Source: AV69 sp046732175
GTDB taxonomy: Bacteria; Verrucomicrobiota; Verrucomicrobiia; Chthoniobacterales; UBA10450
Direction: 5' to 3'
Length of the DNA: 64,000 nt
Assembly (NCBI GenBank): GCA_046732175.1
Contig: JBKPMO010000039.1
Span: 17,042-81,041, forward strand
In this document: piece after piece, positions 33,707 through 42,560 of the stretch
How positions within the stretch are numbered: position 1 is the stretch's first letter
Layout of the letters: each line of letters starts with the position of its first letter
The notes under the pieces: model-generated
Told to the model about the DNA's origin: nothing
Database searches by the model: none
Seen by the model: only the letters and a program-made list of their open reading frames with translations
Position numbers and translations under genes: made by a program

Positions 33707-35170
33707 GTGCCGAAATTTTTCATCAAGACCTACGGCTGCCAGATGAACGAACGCGATTCCGAGCAGGTCGCGCATTCGCTCATCGCGCGTGGCTATGAGC
33801 GCGTCGATTCCGAGGTCGAGGCCGATGTTGTTCTGCTCAACACCTGCAGCGTGCGCGACATGGCGGAGCAGAAGGCCCTGGGCAAAATGGGCATGCTCGG
33901 CCGCATCCGCAAAAACCGGCCGGAAACCGTCTTTGGGTTTCTTGGCTGCATGGCACAGGCGCGCGGCGCGGAATTGCTAAGGGAGATTCCACATCTCGAT
34001 CTTGTTGTCGGCACGCAAAAATTTCATCGTGTGGCTGAGTACGTCGATGACTTGATTGCGCGGAAACGTTCTGCTGTAGCCGCGGTCGCTGACCGCGGAA
34101 ACTCTTCACTCGCCGATCACGGCTATTGGCGCATGGACGATCTTCGCTTTTCCGTCGTCGATGTTGAAGAAGAGGCCGGCTCGCAATCAACCATTCGCGA
34201 GCAATCTCCGGCCCCACAGCAGGCCACGGCATTCGTATCCATCATGCAAGGCTGCAACATGCATTGTACCTTTTGTATCGTGCCCCGCACACGCGGGGCA
34301 GAACGCAGCCGCACCATTGCCGAGATCGTCTCCGAAGTTCGCGCCCTTGTCGCGCGGGGCGTGAAAGAAGTGACTCTTCTTGGCCAAATCGTGAATCTCT
34401 ATGGTCGCCACGAGTTCCCCTCTGTAGCGGCGGCCTATGACGGCCGAAGTGATCCAGATCCGGCGGTCACAGACCGCCGCTACAGCAAGAGCCCGTTCGT
34501 GCAATTGCTCGAAGCCGTCAGCGTGATCGACGGACTGGAACGTTTGCGCTTCACCTCGCCGCATCCAATCGGCTTCCGCGACGATCTAATCGACGCCATC
34601 GCCTATTTGCCGAAGCTGGCCGAGCACGTGCATTTACCGCTGCAGTCGGGATCGAATCGAATTCTTAAGGCGATGCATCGGACTTATACGACGGAAAAAT
34701 ACGCGCAACTGGTCGAAAAACTTCGCGCCGCCCGCCCAGGGATCGCATTGACAACCGACATTATCGTCGGCTTCCCGGGCGAGACCGATTCCGACTATAA
34801 AGCAACTCGCGATCTCGTCGAACACCTCCGATTCGACAATGCTTTCGTCTTTCGCTATTCCCCGCGGCGCGAAACTCCCGCCGCGACCATGCCGGATCAA
34901 GTCGACGAGACAACAAAAGAGGCGCGCAATCAGGATCTGCTCGGAATAGTCAATGCCTCGACCCGGCGCGCGAATGAAAAACTCGTCGGAACTCGGGTTG
35001 AAGTTTTGTGTGAAGGCCGAAGCAAAACAAACGCCGCGCGTTTGATGGGCCGCACCAGAACCAACAAAGTCGTCGTCTTCGAGGCGACAACAGATCGCAT
35101 CGGCGAAATTTTTGATGTCACAATCGAGCGTGCCAACGGTTTCAGCCTTTACGGACACCTAGTCGATTGA
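33707..35170 (+). CDS. miaB: tRNA-2-methylthio-N6-dimethylallyladenosine synthase MiaB, with in-frame repeat inserts
   Basis: A radical-SAM methylthiotransferase acting on A37 of tRNAs reading U-starting codons. From GTG 33707 it is 487 residues. The N-terminal cluster cysteines are C11, C47 and C81 (YGCQMNERDSE, LNTCSVRD, GCMAQ), and the radical-SAM triad is C183, C187 and C190 (CNMHCTFC). The C-terminal TRAM domain covers ~420-480. The segments at ~121-131 and ~239-260 (FPSVAAAYDGRSDPDPAVTD) do not belong to the family; they are translations of CTGTAGCGGCGG palindromes at 34074-34098 and 34422-34485. Both inserts preserve frame. GTG 33689 is an alternative start. Confidence 0.93.
   Translation: MPKFFIKTYGCQMNERDSEQVAHSLIARGYERVDSEVEADVVLLNTCSVRDMAEQKALGKMGMLGRIRKNRPETVFGFLGCMAQARGAELLREIPHLDLVVGTQKFHRVAEYVDDLIARKRSAVAAVADRGNSSLADHGYWRMDDLRFSVVDVEEEAGSQSTIREQSPAPQQATAFVSIMQGCNMHCTFCIVPRTRGAERSRTIAEIVSEVRALVARGVKEVTLLGQIVNLYGRHEFPSVAAAYDGRSDPDPAVTDRRYSKSPFVQLLEAVSVIDGLERLRFTSPHPIGFRDDLIDAIAYLPKLAEHVHLPLQSGSNRILKAMHRTYTTEKYAQLVEKLRAARPGIALTTDIIVGFPGETDSDYKATRDLVEHLRFDNAFVFRYSPRRETPAATMPDQVDETTKEARNQDLLGIVNASTRRANEKLVGTRVEVLCEGRSKTNAARLMGRTRTNKVVVFEATTDRIGEIFDVTIERANGFSLYGHLVD
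34074..34098. repeat. Palindromic repeat inside miaB, copy 1
   Basis: CTGTAGCCGCGGTCGCTGACCGCGG: the stem CCGCGGTC pairs with GACCGCGG. Same family as 34422, 24240, 43629 and 46335. It is translated as AVAAVADRG. Confidence 0.7.
34422..34485. repeat. Palindromic repeat inside miaB, copy 2 (full inverted pair)
   Basis: CTGTAGCGGCGGCCTATGAC (34422-34441) is followed by GGCGGTCACAGACCGCCGC and ends CTACAG (34480-34485), so the 64-base unit begins and ends with inverted CTGTAGCGGCGG/CCGCCGCTACAG. It is fully open in the miaB frame and adds ~20 residues just before KSPFVQLLEAV. Confidence 0.8.
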
Positions 35171-35174
35171 TCCC

Positions 35175-35726
35175 ATGATCTATCATTTTACACTGCAACT
35201 TGCAGGGCTCGTGACCGGGCTGATTCTCTGTCTGCTCGGCGCAGTGGGCTTTGCCATGGATGGTTCGGCGCGCAATTTCATGACTGCTTTTCCACGCTCA
35301 CGGACCGCGGGAATAGTGATTCTTGCTGTCGATCTGGTCTGGAGTTTCTGGCTGATCTCCACCATGGAAATGGGAGAATTCTCGGCTTTTCGCCGGCCCT
35401 TTCTGGTTATTCTGCCGGTGGGATTTTTTCTGACCTTGCGTTTCGTGGATGAATTTCTCGCCGTGCGTGCCTTGGGCATCCTCGCGTTGTTGGTCGCGGA
35501 ACCAATGCTCGACGCCGCCTTTTTCCGCTACGAACCTAGTCGGCTACTCGTCACCGTGTTCGCCTACGTGCTGGTGGTGTTAGGTCTTACCTGGGTGATG
35601 GTGCCGTACAAATTGCGCGATCAAATCAACTGGTTCAGCAAAACGACTGCGCGGTGGCGCGGCGTAAACGTTTTTGGTTTCATCTATGGCGTGGCGCTGA
35701 TTGCTCTCGCCCTTACCCGTTATTAA
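35175..35726 (+). CDS. Conserved integral membrane protein
   Basis: A 183-residue protein with about five hydrophobic helices (LAGLVTGLILCLLGAVGFA; IVILAVDLVWSFWLI; PFLVILPVGFFLTL; ALGILALLVAEPMLD; LLVTVFAYVLVVLGLTWVMV) and a final one near the end. It begins four bases after the miaB stop and its 3' end overlaps the GT9 gene, so the three are probably co-transcribed. No catalytic motif; function unknown. Confidence 0.75.
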   Translation: MIYHFTLQLAGLVTGLILCLLGAVGFAMDGSARNFMTAFPRSRTAGIVILAVDLVWSFWLISTMEMGEFSAFRRPFLVILPVGFFLTLRFVDEFLAVRALGILALLVAEPMLDAAFFRYEPSRLLVTVFAYVLVVLGLTWVMVPYKLRDQINWFSKTTARWRGVNVFGFIYGVALIALALTRY

Positions 35727-36756
35727 ACGAATCCTCGTCATCCGCGGCGGCGCGCTTGGCGATTTCGTTCTGACATTGCCGGCGCTCAAGGCCCTGCGCG
35801 ATGCGCATCCCAAGGCCCATATTGAAATTCTTGGTTACCCTCAAATCGCGGCGATCGCGGACAAACGATTTTATGCCGATGCAGTCCGCTCGATCGAGTA
35901 TGCCGCGCTCTCACGCTTTTTCGCGCGAGGAGCTGAGCTTCCCTCTGAGTTGCGCGACTATTTCGCGGGCTTCGATCTGATCCTCAGCTATCTCTACGAT
36001 CCGGACGGGATCTTCGAAGAGAATTTGCGACGATCAGGCGTGGAAAATATTTTGCGAGGTCCGCCGAAAATCGTCTCAGGCATGTCCGCGGCGAAACAAC
36101 TGACTCAGCCCGTGCAAGAGCTCGGAATAACCGTCACCGATCTGACGCCGAGACTTTTTCCATCTGCAGAAGATCGGGAATTTGCCTGTGGTTTTCTGGA
36201 GAATTGCGGGCTCCCAATTTTGGGGGTCCATCCCGGCAGCGGGAGCGAAAAGAAGAACTGGCCGATTGAAAATTGGATCGAGCTTATTAGAACGGTACTG
36301 ACCGGGGCCGCGGCTTCAACGAGCGGTTCGCCACCGGGCAACCCCGGCCTTAGTCGGGGCTGTTTCTCCCGCAGCGGCGGGACCAATCTGGATGAAGGGC
36401 GACTTCCAAGTCACCCACATTTGTTTTGCACAGTCCTCATTGTCTCGGGCGAAGCTGACGAAAATGCGAGGCAACGATTGCGCACATCATTTGACAATGA
36501 CCCGCGCATTCGTTTTGCCCGCCAGCTTCCTTTGCCCCAACTCGCTGCGCTTCTCGCGCAACTCACTTTTATCGGCCACGATTCCGGAATTTCTCATCTC
36601 GCGGTCGCCGCCGGAGCGCGCAGTATCATTCTCTTCGGGCCGACTGACCCGAATGTTTGGGCGCCGCAGAATAAAGACGTCACTGTATTGATTGCTCCCA
36701 ACGCCGATCTGACTCAGCTCGCCGTCGCAACCGTGCGCGACGCCATCACCCACTGA
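35701..36756 (+). CDS. Glycosyltransferase family 9 (heptosyltransferase-like) with a repeat-derived insert
   Basis: A 351-residue GT-B enzyme related to ADP-heptose:LPS heptosyltransferases, acting on the cytoplasmic face of the inner membrane in core oligosaccharide synthesis. The acceptor-domain start is RILVIRGGALGDFVLTLPALKALRDAHP. The donor domain has GVHPGSGSEKKNWPIENW, then FIGHDSGISHLAVAAGARSIILFGPTDPNVWAP. Between them, residues ~200-240 (GAAASTSGSPPGNPGLSRG...) look foreign and match repeat DNA at about 36310-36415. The TTG start at 35701 overlaps the membrane-protein gene by 26 bases. The sugar donor is not known. Confidence 0.87.
   Translation: MLSPLPVIKRILVIRGGALGDFVLTLPALKALRDAHPKAHIEILGYPQIAAIADKRFYADAVRSIEYAALSRFFARGAELPSELRDYFAGFDLILSYLYDPDGIFEENLRRSGVENILRGPPKIVSGMSAAKQLTQPVQELGITVTDLTPRLFPSAEDREFACGFLENCGLPILGVHPGSGSEKKNWPIENWIELIRTVLTGAAASTSGSPPGNPGLSRGCFSRSGGTNLDEGRLPSHPHLFCTVLIVSGEADENARQRLRTSFDNDPRIRFARQLPLPQLAALLAQLTFIGHDSGISHLAVAAGARSIILFGPTDPNVWAPQNKDVTVLIAPNADLTQLAVATVRDAITH
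36310..36415. repeat. Palindrome-rich insert inside the GT9 gene
   Basis: Contains the hairpins CCCCGGCC..TAGTCGGGG and CTCCCGCAGCGGCGGGAC, and GGGCGACTTCCAAGTCACCC, whose GACTTCCAAGTC palindrome recurs at 20509 and 48242 (as GACTTGGAAGTC). It is in frame with the host gene. Confidence 0.55.
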
Positions 36757-37843
36757 CGCGCATCGGCATCAGCACATAAAGAAATGGCGTCTGGATTTTC
36801 AAAACGCCTGGACTCATCTCGTCGATGAGATCGAAGAAAATTTCGTCCTCGGCCAAATTGCGGAGGGGGGCCATGAGAAACTCCGGATTAAAAGCGATGG
36901 AAAAATCCCGCCCCTTATACACCACCGGGAGCGATTCGCGGGCCTCGCCTACCTCAGGTGTATTGGCCGTGATCTCGATATTGTTCTTGCTGAAATTGAG
37001 CTTAATCGAATTCGATTTGTCGCTCGCCAGCAACGATACCCGGCGCAGCGAGTTGAGAAAAGTCTCGCGTTCGAGCGTGACCCGCTCTTTCGCTTCTGAC
37101 GGAATCACCTGTTTGTAATTCGGATAATTGCCTTCGATCAATTTCGAGACGAGCAGCGTATTATTGAGATCGAACGCGATTTGGCCGGTGCCCACGCTGA
37201 TCTTCACGTCGCCATCATCGGTAAGGAGGCGTTGCAGTTCCGTGACCGCCTTTGTCGGAACAATGATGTCGGCTTCGTGGCTGCGCGGAAATTCCAGTTC
37301 GATATCGACCATGGCAAGGCGACGCCCGTCCGTGGCCACAAGCGTGAGTTTGTTCTCTTTGAAGCTGAAGAGAACCCCGTTGAGCACGTAACGCGTCTCA
37401 TCAGTCGAGATGGCATAAGCGGTCTTGCGCAAACCGTCGCGCAAGTCCTTTTGCCGCATCGTCACGACCTTGGCGTTCTCAAACTTCGGCAACGGTGGAA
37501 ATTCTTCCTCCGGCAATCCGAGGATTTTGAAGAAACTCTGGCCGCTCCGAATCGAAGCCGCGTTTTTGCCATCGACCTCGACTGATATTTCGCTCGACGG
37601 CAGCTCGCGAATGATGGTGAAGAGTCGTCGCGCCGGCAACGTCGTCGCGCCTGCCTTGTCCACGTTTGCTTCGAAACCTCCACGCACCCCGACATCGAGA
37701 TCGGTGGTGGTGAGATTGACCGTTCCCTCTTTTGCCTGCAACAAGACATTGGAAAGAATTGGAAGCGTGGTCCGAGTGCTGACGACGTTCTGAACCTGTT
37801 GCAGTCCTTCGAGTATTTTCTCTTTCGTCGCGCTGAATTTCAT
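36746..37843 (-). CDS. dnaN: DNA polymerase III beta subunit (sliding clamp)
   Basis: A 365-residue ring-forming clamp (E. coli 366). MKFSATKEKILEGLQQVQNVVSTRTTLPILSNVLL, FKILGLPEEEFPPLP, YVLNGVLFSF, DGRRLAMVDIELEF and the C-terminal FLYVLMPMR are characteristic. It is 54 bases downstream of dnaA, the conserved dnaA-dnaN order near origins. Its 3' end overlaps the convergent GT9 gene by 11 bases. Confidence 0.97.
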   Translation of the reverse strand: MKFSATKEKILEGLQQVQNVVSTRTTLPILSNVLLQAKEGTVNLTTTDLDVGVRGGFEANVDKAGATTLPARRLFTIIRELPSSEISVEVDGKNAASIRSGQSFFKILGLPEEEFPPLPKFENAKVVTMRQKDLRDGLRKTAYAISTDETRYVLNGVLFSFKENKLTLVATDGRRLAMVDIELEFPRSHEADIIVPTKAVTELQRLLTDDGDVKISVGTGQIAFDLNNTLLVSKLIEGNYPNYKQVIPSEAKERVTLERETFLNSLRRVSLLASDKSNSIKLNFSKNNIEITANTPEVGEARESLPVVYKGRDFSIAFNPEFLMAPLRNLAEDEIFFDLIDEMSPGVLKIQTPFLYVLMPMRVSG

Positions 37844-37897
37844 TCGGAAAGCCTAAGATGTAAGGCGTTGCTCCTACATCCGCAACCTCTCTCTCAA

Positions 37898-39247
37898 TCA
37901 GCGCTGAAGCGCGCTGTCAATGAAAGAGATGGTCTGCCGAATGTTGTCCTGTTCTTTCATCCGCTTCTTCACCAGTTTACAGGCGTGCAGGACGGTGCCG
38001 TGATCGCGGCCTCCAAATGCATCCCCAATTTCATTAAGCGATGCCTTGGTTAACTCGCGCGCCAGATACATCGCCACCTGACGCGGAAAGGCAATGCTGG
38101 CCGGGCGCCGCTTGCTCGTCATGTCGGCCAGCCGCACATCGAAATGTTCCGCCACTTTCCGCTGAATTTGCTCGATCGTTACCGTCTGCCGCCTTTCCTC
38201 CAGCAAAATGTCCTTCAGCAAATGCTCGATCGTTTCCTGTGTCAGTTCTTTACCGCTCAGGGAAGCGAACGATGCGACCCGCATCAACGCGCCCTCAAGC
38301 CGGCGCACATTGCTGCGAATGCGGACGGCAAGGAACTGATAAACGTCGTCGTGCAATTTGATCTGCAGAGCTCGGGCTTTTTTTCGGAGAATGGCCAGCC
38401 GTGTCTCGATATCCGGCGGTTGCAGCTCTGCCGTGAGGCCCCATTCGAAGCGTGAGACGAGGCGATGCTCCAGGTTGGCGATCTCCGAGGCTGGGCGATC
38501 GCTCGACAGCACGATCTGTTTATGACCGTCGAAGAGAGTATTAAAGGTGTGAAAAAATTCCTCCTGCGACCGCTCCTTCCCGCCAAGAAATTGAATATCG
38601 TCGATCAGGAGCAGATCTGCCTGCCGGTAACGTTTGCGGAATTTCACCAAGGTGTTGTGCTGGATGGCGTCGATGAATTCGTTGATAAAAAGTTCGCTCG
38701 ACAGGTACATTACCCGCGACGTTTTCTTTTTCGTCCAGACATACTGGCCGATCGCCTGCATCAGGTGCGTCTTTCCCAGTCCGACGCCGCCATAAACAAA
38801 GAGCGGGTTGTATGTTCGCGCGGGTGCCTGCGCGACCGCCAGGCTGGCCGCGTGTGCAATCTGATTGTTCGGACCGACGACGAATGATTCGAATGTGTTC
38901 CTCGGGTTGAGACCGAGGCCGAGTCCAGTGGCTTTGCTGCTAGAGCGATCGGATTTTTGCGCTTCCGGCGTGCCGAAACCATTTTCCTTATCGGATTCCG
39001 TCGAGCTAAAAAATCGGACGGTGCGCGGCGCGCCGACGGCACTAGTGATGGCGGATTGCAGGGCCGCCATGTGATTACTTTCTATCCAGAACTGATAAAT
39101 GTTGTTGGGAACGCGAAACGTCAGGCAATCCTCAGTAGCCTTGGTTAACTCCACGGCGGAAAACCATCGCTTAAAAGTGTCGGTACTGACCTGCGGCTTG
39201 AGCGCAGCCGACAGTTTTTCCCACAGGGCTTTGCACCTCTCGTCCAT
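37898..39247 (-). CDS. dnaA: Chromosomal replication initiator DnaA
   Basis: A 449-residue initiator. Domain I covers ~1-75 and a Ser/Lys linker (domain II) ~80-115. The AAA+ domain has Walker A GGVGLGKT at 153-160, Walker B LLLIDDIQFL and sensor region. Domain IV carries the DnaA signature (VAMYLARELTKASLNEIGDAFGGRDHGTVLHA) that binds DnaA boxes. It opens a dnaA-dnaN pair; no recF, gyrB or rpmH is adjacent, so the ancestral cluster is partly broken. Confidence 0.98.
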   Translation of the reverse strand: MDERCKALWEKLSAALKPQVSTDTFKRWFSAVELTKATEDCLTFRVPNNIYQFWIESNHMAALQSAITSAVGAPRTVRFFSSTESDKENGFGTPEAQKSDRSSSKATGLGLGLNPRNTFESFVVGPNNQIAHAASLAVAQAPARTYNPLFVYGGVGLGKTHLMQAIGQYVWTKKKTSRVMYLSSELFINEFIDAIQHNTLVKFRKRYRQADLLLIDDIQFLGGKERSQEEFFHTFNTLFDGHKQIVLSSDRPASEIANLEHRLVSRFEWGLTAELQPPDIETRLAILRKKARALQIKLHDDVYQFLAVRIRSNVRRLEGALMRVASFASLSGKELTQETIEHLLKDILLEERRQTVTIEQIQRKVAEHFDVRLADMTSKRRPASIAFPRQVAMYLARELTKASLNEIGDAFGGRDHGTVLHACKLVKKRMKEQDNIRQTISFIDSALQR

Positions 39248-39795
39248 ACCAAGTTGTTAACAGCCAAAATTGCCTCTTCCGGGGAAGCCCCCCCGAGGGG
39301 AGCGGCGGTAGAAGTGGCAGAAAATATGAAAATTATTTCGCTCGCGTGTAGAGGAAAGCAAGGACCTGTCGTGACAAAAACCGCCTTTTTCCGAGGCAAA
39401 ATGAAAAAACACTGCGCCGGCAAGTGGCGGCACTGCGTCCGATATGCTCCCATGACCTGGCAGGAGATCGAATGCGACGCCGAAAGCGCAGCTCGCAATG
39501 TTACGAAATTGCTGAATTCTGTTCACACTTTATTCACACCTGACGATTCCCTTGCTCCCTGCCAGCGGCGTGAGATTAGAAACGGCGAGAAAAACCGACA
39601 AGCAAAAATCTGAACTTTATTTTTGGGTGCCGCGCAAAAATTTCTTGACTGAAAAAAATCGGTTGAACGCGCCCGTCTTTCCCTTGGGGCGATGACTTCT
39701 TCGCGCAATATGTCCGAAAAGAGCAATCGAAAATGGATGCCAGGTGACAGGTTTTGAGCGATTGTGTCGGCCCCCCAAAAGCCATTTTTTTCGTA
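39248..39795. other. Non-coding region upstream of dnaA, candidate origin or dnaA regulatory region
   Basis: A 548-base gap, the longest in the window. TTATTCACA at 39530-39538 fits the DnaA-box consensus TTWTNCACA, and CTGTTCACA at 39519-39527 matches 7 of 9 bases in the same orientation one helical turn away. A/T-rich tracts occur at 39320-39340 and 39600-39660 (GAACTTTATTTTTG, CAAAAATTTCTTGACTGAAAAAAATC). Two boxes are few for a full oriC; autoregulation of dnaA is an equally good reading. Confidence 0.4.
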
Positions 39796-40182
39796 ATGCG
39801 CGTTCCGATTTTTCTGATTTGCCTCGCCGTTTCTCTGAGTTCGTCCGACGCACGGGCTGCCAACGCGCGTTCCGGCCAAGTCATCCACGTAATGCTGTTT
39901 TGGCTGAAGCGCCCCAGCAACGTTGATGACCAGAATGTTCTCCTGCGCGGTTTGGGTACTCTTCGCCGCGTCCGGGGTGTCAGCGACTTGCGCGTTGGTC
40001 GCCCTTTGCCTGTAGACCGGCCCGGCTTGGAGCAATCGTTCGATCTTGGCGTCGTCGTGATCTTTCGCGACCGAGCGGCACTCGAGAAATTCGAGCACGA
40101 TCCGCGGCGACGGGGAGCACTTGATGCCATTCTCGAGCCGCTCGTTCGCCGGTATATCGTCTACAATTTTGCCAACGAATGA
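39796..40182 (+). CDS. Secreted Dabb (stress-responsive A/B barrel) domain protein
   Basis: A 128-residue protein with a signal peptide (MRVPIFLICLAVSLSSSDARA) and a Dabb-like ferredoxin fold: IHVMLFWLKRP, then LRRVRGVSDLRVGRPL, FDLGVVVIFRDRAALEKFEHDP and a final VRRYIVYNF. The ATG at 39796 is chosen for the signal peptide. Four-base overlap (ATGA) with the next gene suggests a two-gene operon. Biological role unknown. Confidence 0.75.
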   Translation: MRVPIFLICLAVSLSSSDARAANARSGQVIHVMLFWLKRPSNVDDQNVLLRGLGTLRRVRGVSDLRVGRPLPVDRPGLEQSFDLGVVVIFRDRAALEKFEHDPRRRGALDAILEPLVRRYIVYNFANE

Positions 40183-40700
40183 CCCGCCGATTAGTTGCCG
40201 GCCTGTTCCTCCTTCTTGCTGCTACCACGCCGGTGGTGGCAATGAATGAATTGTTACCGCCATTCGGTTTTCGCTGGGGCGATCCGCCGCGACGCGTCGA
40301 AGCAGTGCTGAGCGGAGCGAAAGCGAAAATCGTCGAGCGGAAACAGGATGGAAGTCGTTCCGTCTGGACCGTGGAGGGACTGGTTCATCCGGGACTGAAG
40401 CGAACGCTGTTCACCTTTAAGAGCGACAAACTCACGGAGGTGGAGCTGCAGTACGAATACGACGACTGGTCAATCGAGCGTTACAACGAACAGATGGGAA
40501 CAGTCCGGCGCTATTTCGACGGCAAGTACGGAGTCGGCAAATTAGTGTCGCGCTCCCGCGATACGGACACCGACATTGTCCAGACCCTTGTCGGCTATCA
40601 ATGGATGGTCGGTACGACCATGCTCGAGCTCTTTTACTTCTCCGCGGAAAAACCGCCGCATACCTTCCGCACCATCACGGTTGATTATAAAGCGCTGTAG
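40179..40700 (+). CDS. Secreted protein of unknown function
   Basis: A 173-residue exported protein (signal MTRRLVAGLFLLLAATTPVVA). The mature part has FGFRWGDPPRRVEAVLSGAKAKIVERK and alternating strands typical of small periplasmic beta-rich domains. Translationally coupled to the Dabb-domain gene. I do not recognise a named family. Confidence 0.65.
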   Translation: MTRRLVAGLFLLLAATTPVVAMNELLPPFGFRWGDPPRRVEAVLSGAKAKIVERKQDGSRSVWTVEGLVHPGLKRTLFTFKSDKLTEVELQYEYDDWSIERYNEQMGTVRRYFDGKYGVGKLVSRSRDTDTDIVQTLVGYQWMVGTTMLELFYFSAEKPPHTFRTITVDYKAL

Positions 40701-40865
40701 CCGGCAGTAAATGGAGTAGTCGAGTGCTGACGTAATGGGTAATGATCTTCAGCGCCGAGCGGCAATTTCCGCTACTCCACCACTCCGTTACTCCCGCACG
40801 TTCCTGTTTGCGACCCACGAAATGTTACTTCGCGGAAACGGCCTACAATTCCCTGAATCCTCACC

Positions 40866-41459
40866 TTACAGCGCCGGCTCGACCGCATGCTGGCGTCTAC
40901 TTGTCGTTAGCCCCGTCTCTTTTTGCAAACGCTTCAATTTGCTCGAGAGACCAGCTTTCGCCGCCGAGCTCATTCGATCGATGAAAAGAATGCCGTTGAG
41001 GTGATCGATCTCGTGCTGAAGCGCTCGTGCCAGTAATCCTGTCGCCTCAATTTCCACCCGCTCGCCATCAAGGGTCTGCGCCTCTACCTTGGCCCATCCC
41101 GCGCGTTCAATGTCAGCCGAAATTTCCGGAAAGCTCAAGCAACCCTCCGACGCGATTTCTTTCTCCGGCCCAGTCTCAATTCGCGGATTGAGGATAATCA
41201 ATGGCATATGGTCCTTGAGGTTCGCTTCCTTGCCGTTCCATGCCATTGTGCTGGGGCGGTCTTCCACCGCCGAAACGTCAACCACGGTTAGTTGCAGCGC
41301 TTCGCCTACCTGTTGTGCGGCCAGCCCGATTCCATTGGCCGCCCGCATCGTTTCCAACATGTTATCGGCCAGCTCGCGAATTCTGGCGTCGACTTCAGCC
41401 ACCGGCTTGCCTTTTAGCCGCAACGCCGGGTCGCCGTACTTCCGAATCAGTAGTTTCAT
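40866..41459 (-). CDS. def: Peptide deformylase
   Basis: A 197-residue metalloenzyme removing the formyl group from nascent proteins. All three motifs are present: GIGLAAQQVG, EGCLSFPE (metal cysteine) and QHEIDHLNG (metal histidines). The ~25-residue tail after LKRLQKE is longer than usual and unconserved. Its ATG overlaps the exbD stop by four bases, so def is the last gene of a tonB-exbB-exbD-def operon. No fmt is adjacent. Confidence 0.96.
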   Translation of the reverse strand: MKLLIRKYGDPALRLKGKPVAEVDARIRELADNMLETMRAANGIGLAAQQVGEALQLTVVDVSAVEDRPSTMAWNGKEANLKDHMPLIILNPRIETGPEKEIASEGCLSFPEISADIERAGWAKVEAQTLDGERVEIEATGLLARALQHEIDHLNGILFIDRMSSAAKAGLSSKLKRLQKETGLTTSRRQHAVEPAL

Positions 41460-41860
41460 CTTTCGCGCGTAAATGCCGGAAGGTTTCGCACGCCCGCCAG
41501 CTTGAGCGCGTCCATCACCTTGATGATCGTTCCAAACGATGCTTTCCGATCTGCTTGCAAGGCCAGCGACGCCTTCTGCGTCTGGGAAAGGTTGCGAACC
41601 GCGCTCTCCAGTTCGTCAACATTGACCGGACGACCATCCAGTTTGATGGCGTCGGCTTCGTCCACGGTGACGATAGCGTGTTCCAGTTCCGCCGGCGCTT
41701 TCGTCGCGGTTTTCGATTCCGGCAGATTAATCTGCACCTCTGGCTGATCCTTTTTGAACGTGGTCGAGACCACAAAAAAGATGAGCAGAATGGTGAGAAT
41801 ATCGACGAGCGAAACGATAATGATGGAGGGCGCGCGACGTTTGCGAACGGCGAAATTCAT
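41456..41860 (-). CDS. exbD: Biopolymer transport protein ExbD/TolR
   Basis: A 134-residue inner-membrane protein of the TonB motor. One N-terminal helix contains the proton-channel aspartate in SLVDILTILLIFFVVST. The periplasmic domain (~45-134) ends with GTIIKVMDALKLAGV, the standard ExbD/TolR helix. Partner genes exbB and tonB lie upstream in the same operon. Confidence 0.93.
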   Translation of the reverse strand: MNFAVRKRRAPSIIIVSLVDILTILLIFFVVSTTFKKDQPEVQINLPESKTATKAPAELEHAIVTVDEADAIKLDGRPVNVDELESAVRNLSQTQKASLALQADRKASFGTIIKVMDALKLAGVRNLPAFTRER

Positions 41861-41870
41861 GTCAGCGCGC

Positions 41871-42560
41871 TCAGGAGGTTAATACTTGCGTTCGGGCAGT
41901 CATTCGCACCGAGGGCGCTGCTTCATCTGGGCTGCGGCCGAAATAACATTTTCCGATCAATTCCACCACCAGCGTTTCCATTTCCACCGACATCACTTCT
42001 ACCTTTTTCGAAAAATAGCTGAAGGCGACGAGGGTGGGCACGGCGATGGAAAGCCCGAAGACGGTCGCATTCAAGGCTTCGGCAATGCCGAGCGCAATTT
42101 GACGCGTATCGGAGGCGCCGGAGCTCAATCCCAGATGCGAGAAAACATGAACCAAACCGGAGACGGCGCCGATCAGCCCAAGTAATGGCGCGATCCCGAC
42201 AATTACTTCCAGCACGATCAATCCTTTTTCCAGAAGCACCATCTCGTGTCGGGCGCGCGTTTGCACGGCCTCCACGTTCTCGGAACGGGGCGAACGCAGA
42301 TGCTGGAGCGCGATTCGCACAATCCGGCCGAGCGATGACTGATCGTTCTCTACAATTCGCATCAACCGGTCGGCACTGGCGCCGGGCATTAATCGCTCGA
42401 TCTCGCTTTCGATTACCAGCGGCATCACATATTTTTCGCGCAAAGCGAAGCCGCGCAGGATAATTGTCGTTAGGGCTACGATCGAGCAGATGAGCAGCGG
42501 CCACATGAAGAGACCACCCCGTTCAAAAAAGCCGATGACGGAATTCAGTGCCTCGCTCAT
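41871..42560 (-). CDS. exbB: MotA/TolQ/ExbB proton channel protein
   Basis: A 229-residue protein with three membrane helices: FMWPLLICSIVALTTIIL, then VLEVIVGIAPLLGLIGAVSGLVHVF, then ALNATVFGLSIAVPTLVAFSYF. These match the ExbB/TolQ channel core. It starts at the base adjacent to the tonB stop, so translation is coupled. It energises TonB at the outer membrane. Confidence 0.93.
   Translation of the reverse strand: MSEALNSVIGFFERGGLFMWPLLICSIVALTTIILRGFALREKYVMPLVIESEIERLMPGASADRLMRIVENDQSSLGRIVRIALQHLRSPRSENVEAVQTRARHEMVLLEKGLIVLEVIVGIAPLLGLIGAVSGLVHVFSHLGLSSGASDTRQIALGIAEALNATVFGLSIAVPTLVAFSYFSKKVEVMSVEMETLVVELIGKCYFGRSPDEAAPSVRMTARTQVLTS

Noticed and set aside
38465..38887. 140-codon frame antisense to dnaA
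   Set aside because: DnaA is unequivocal; the antisense translation has no family match.
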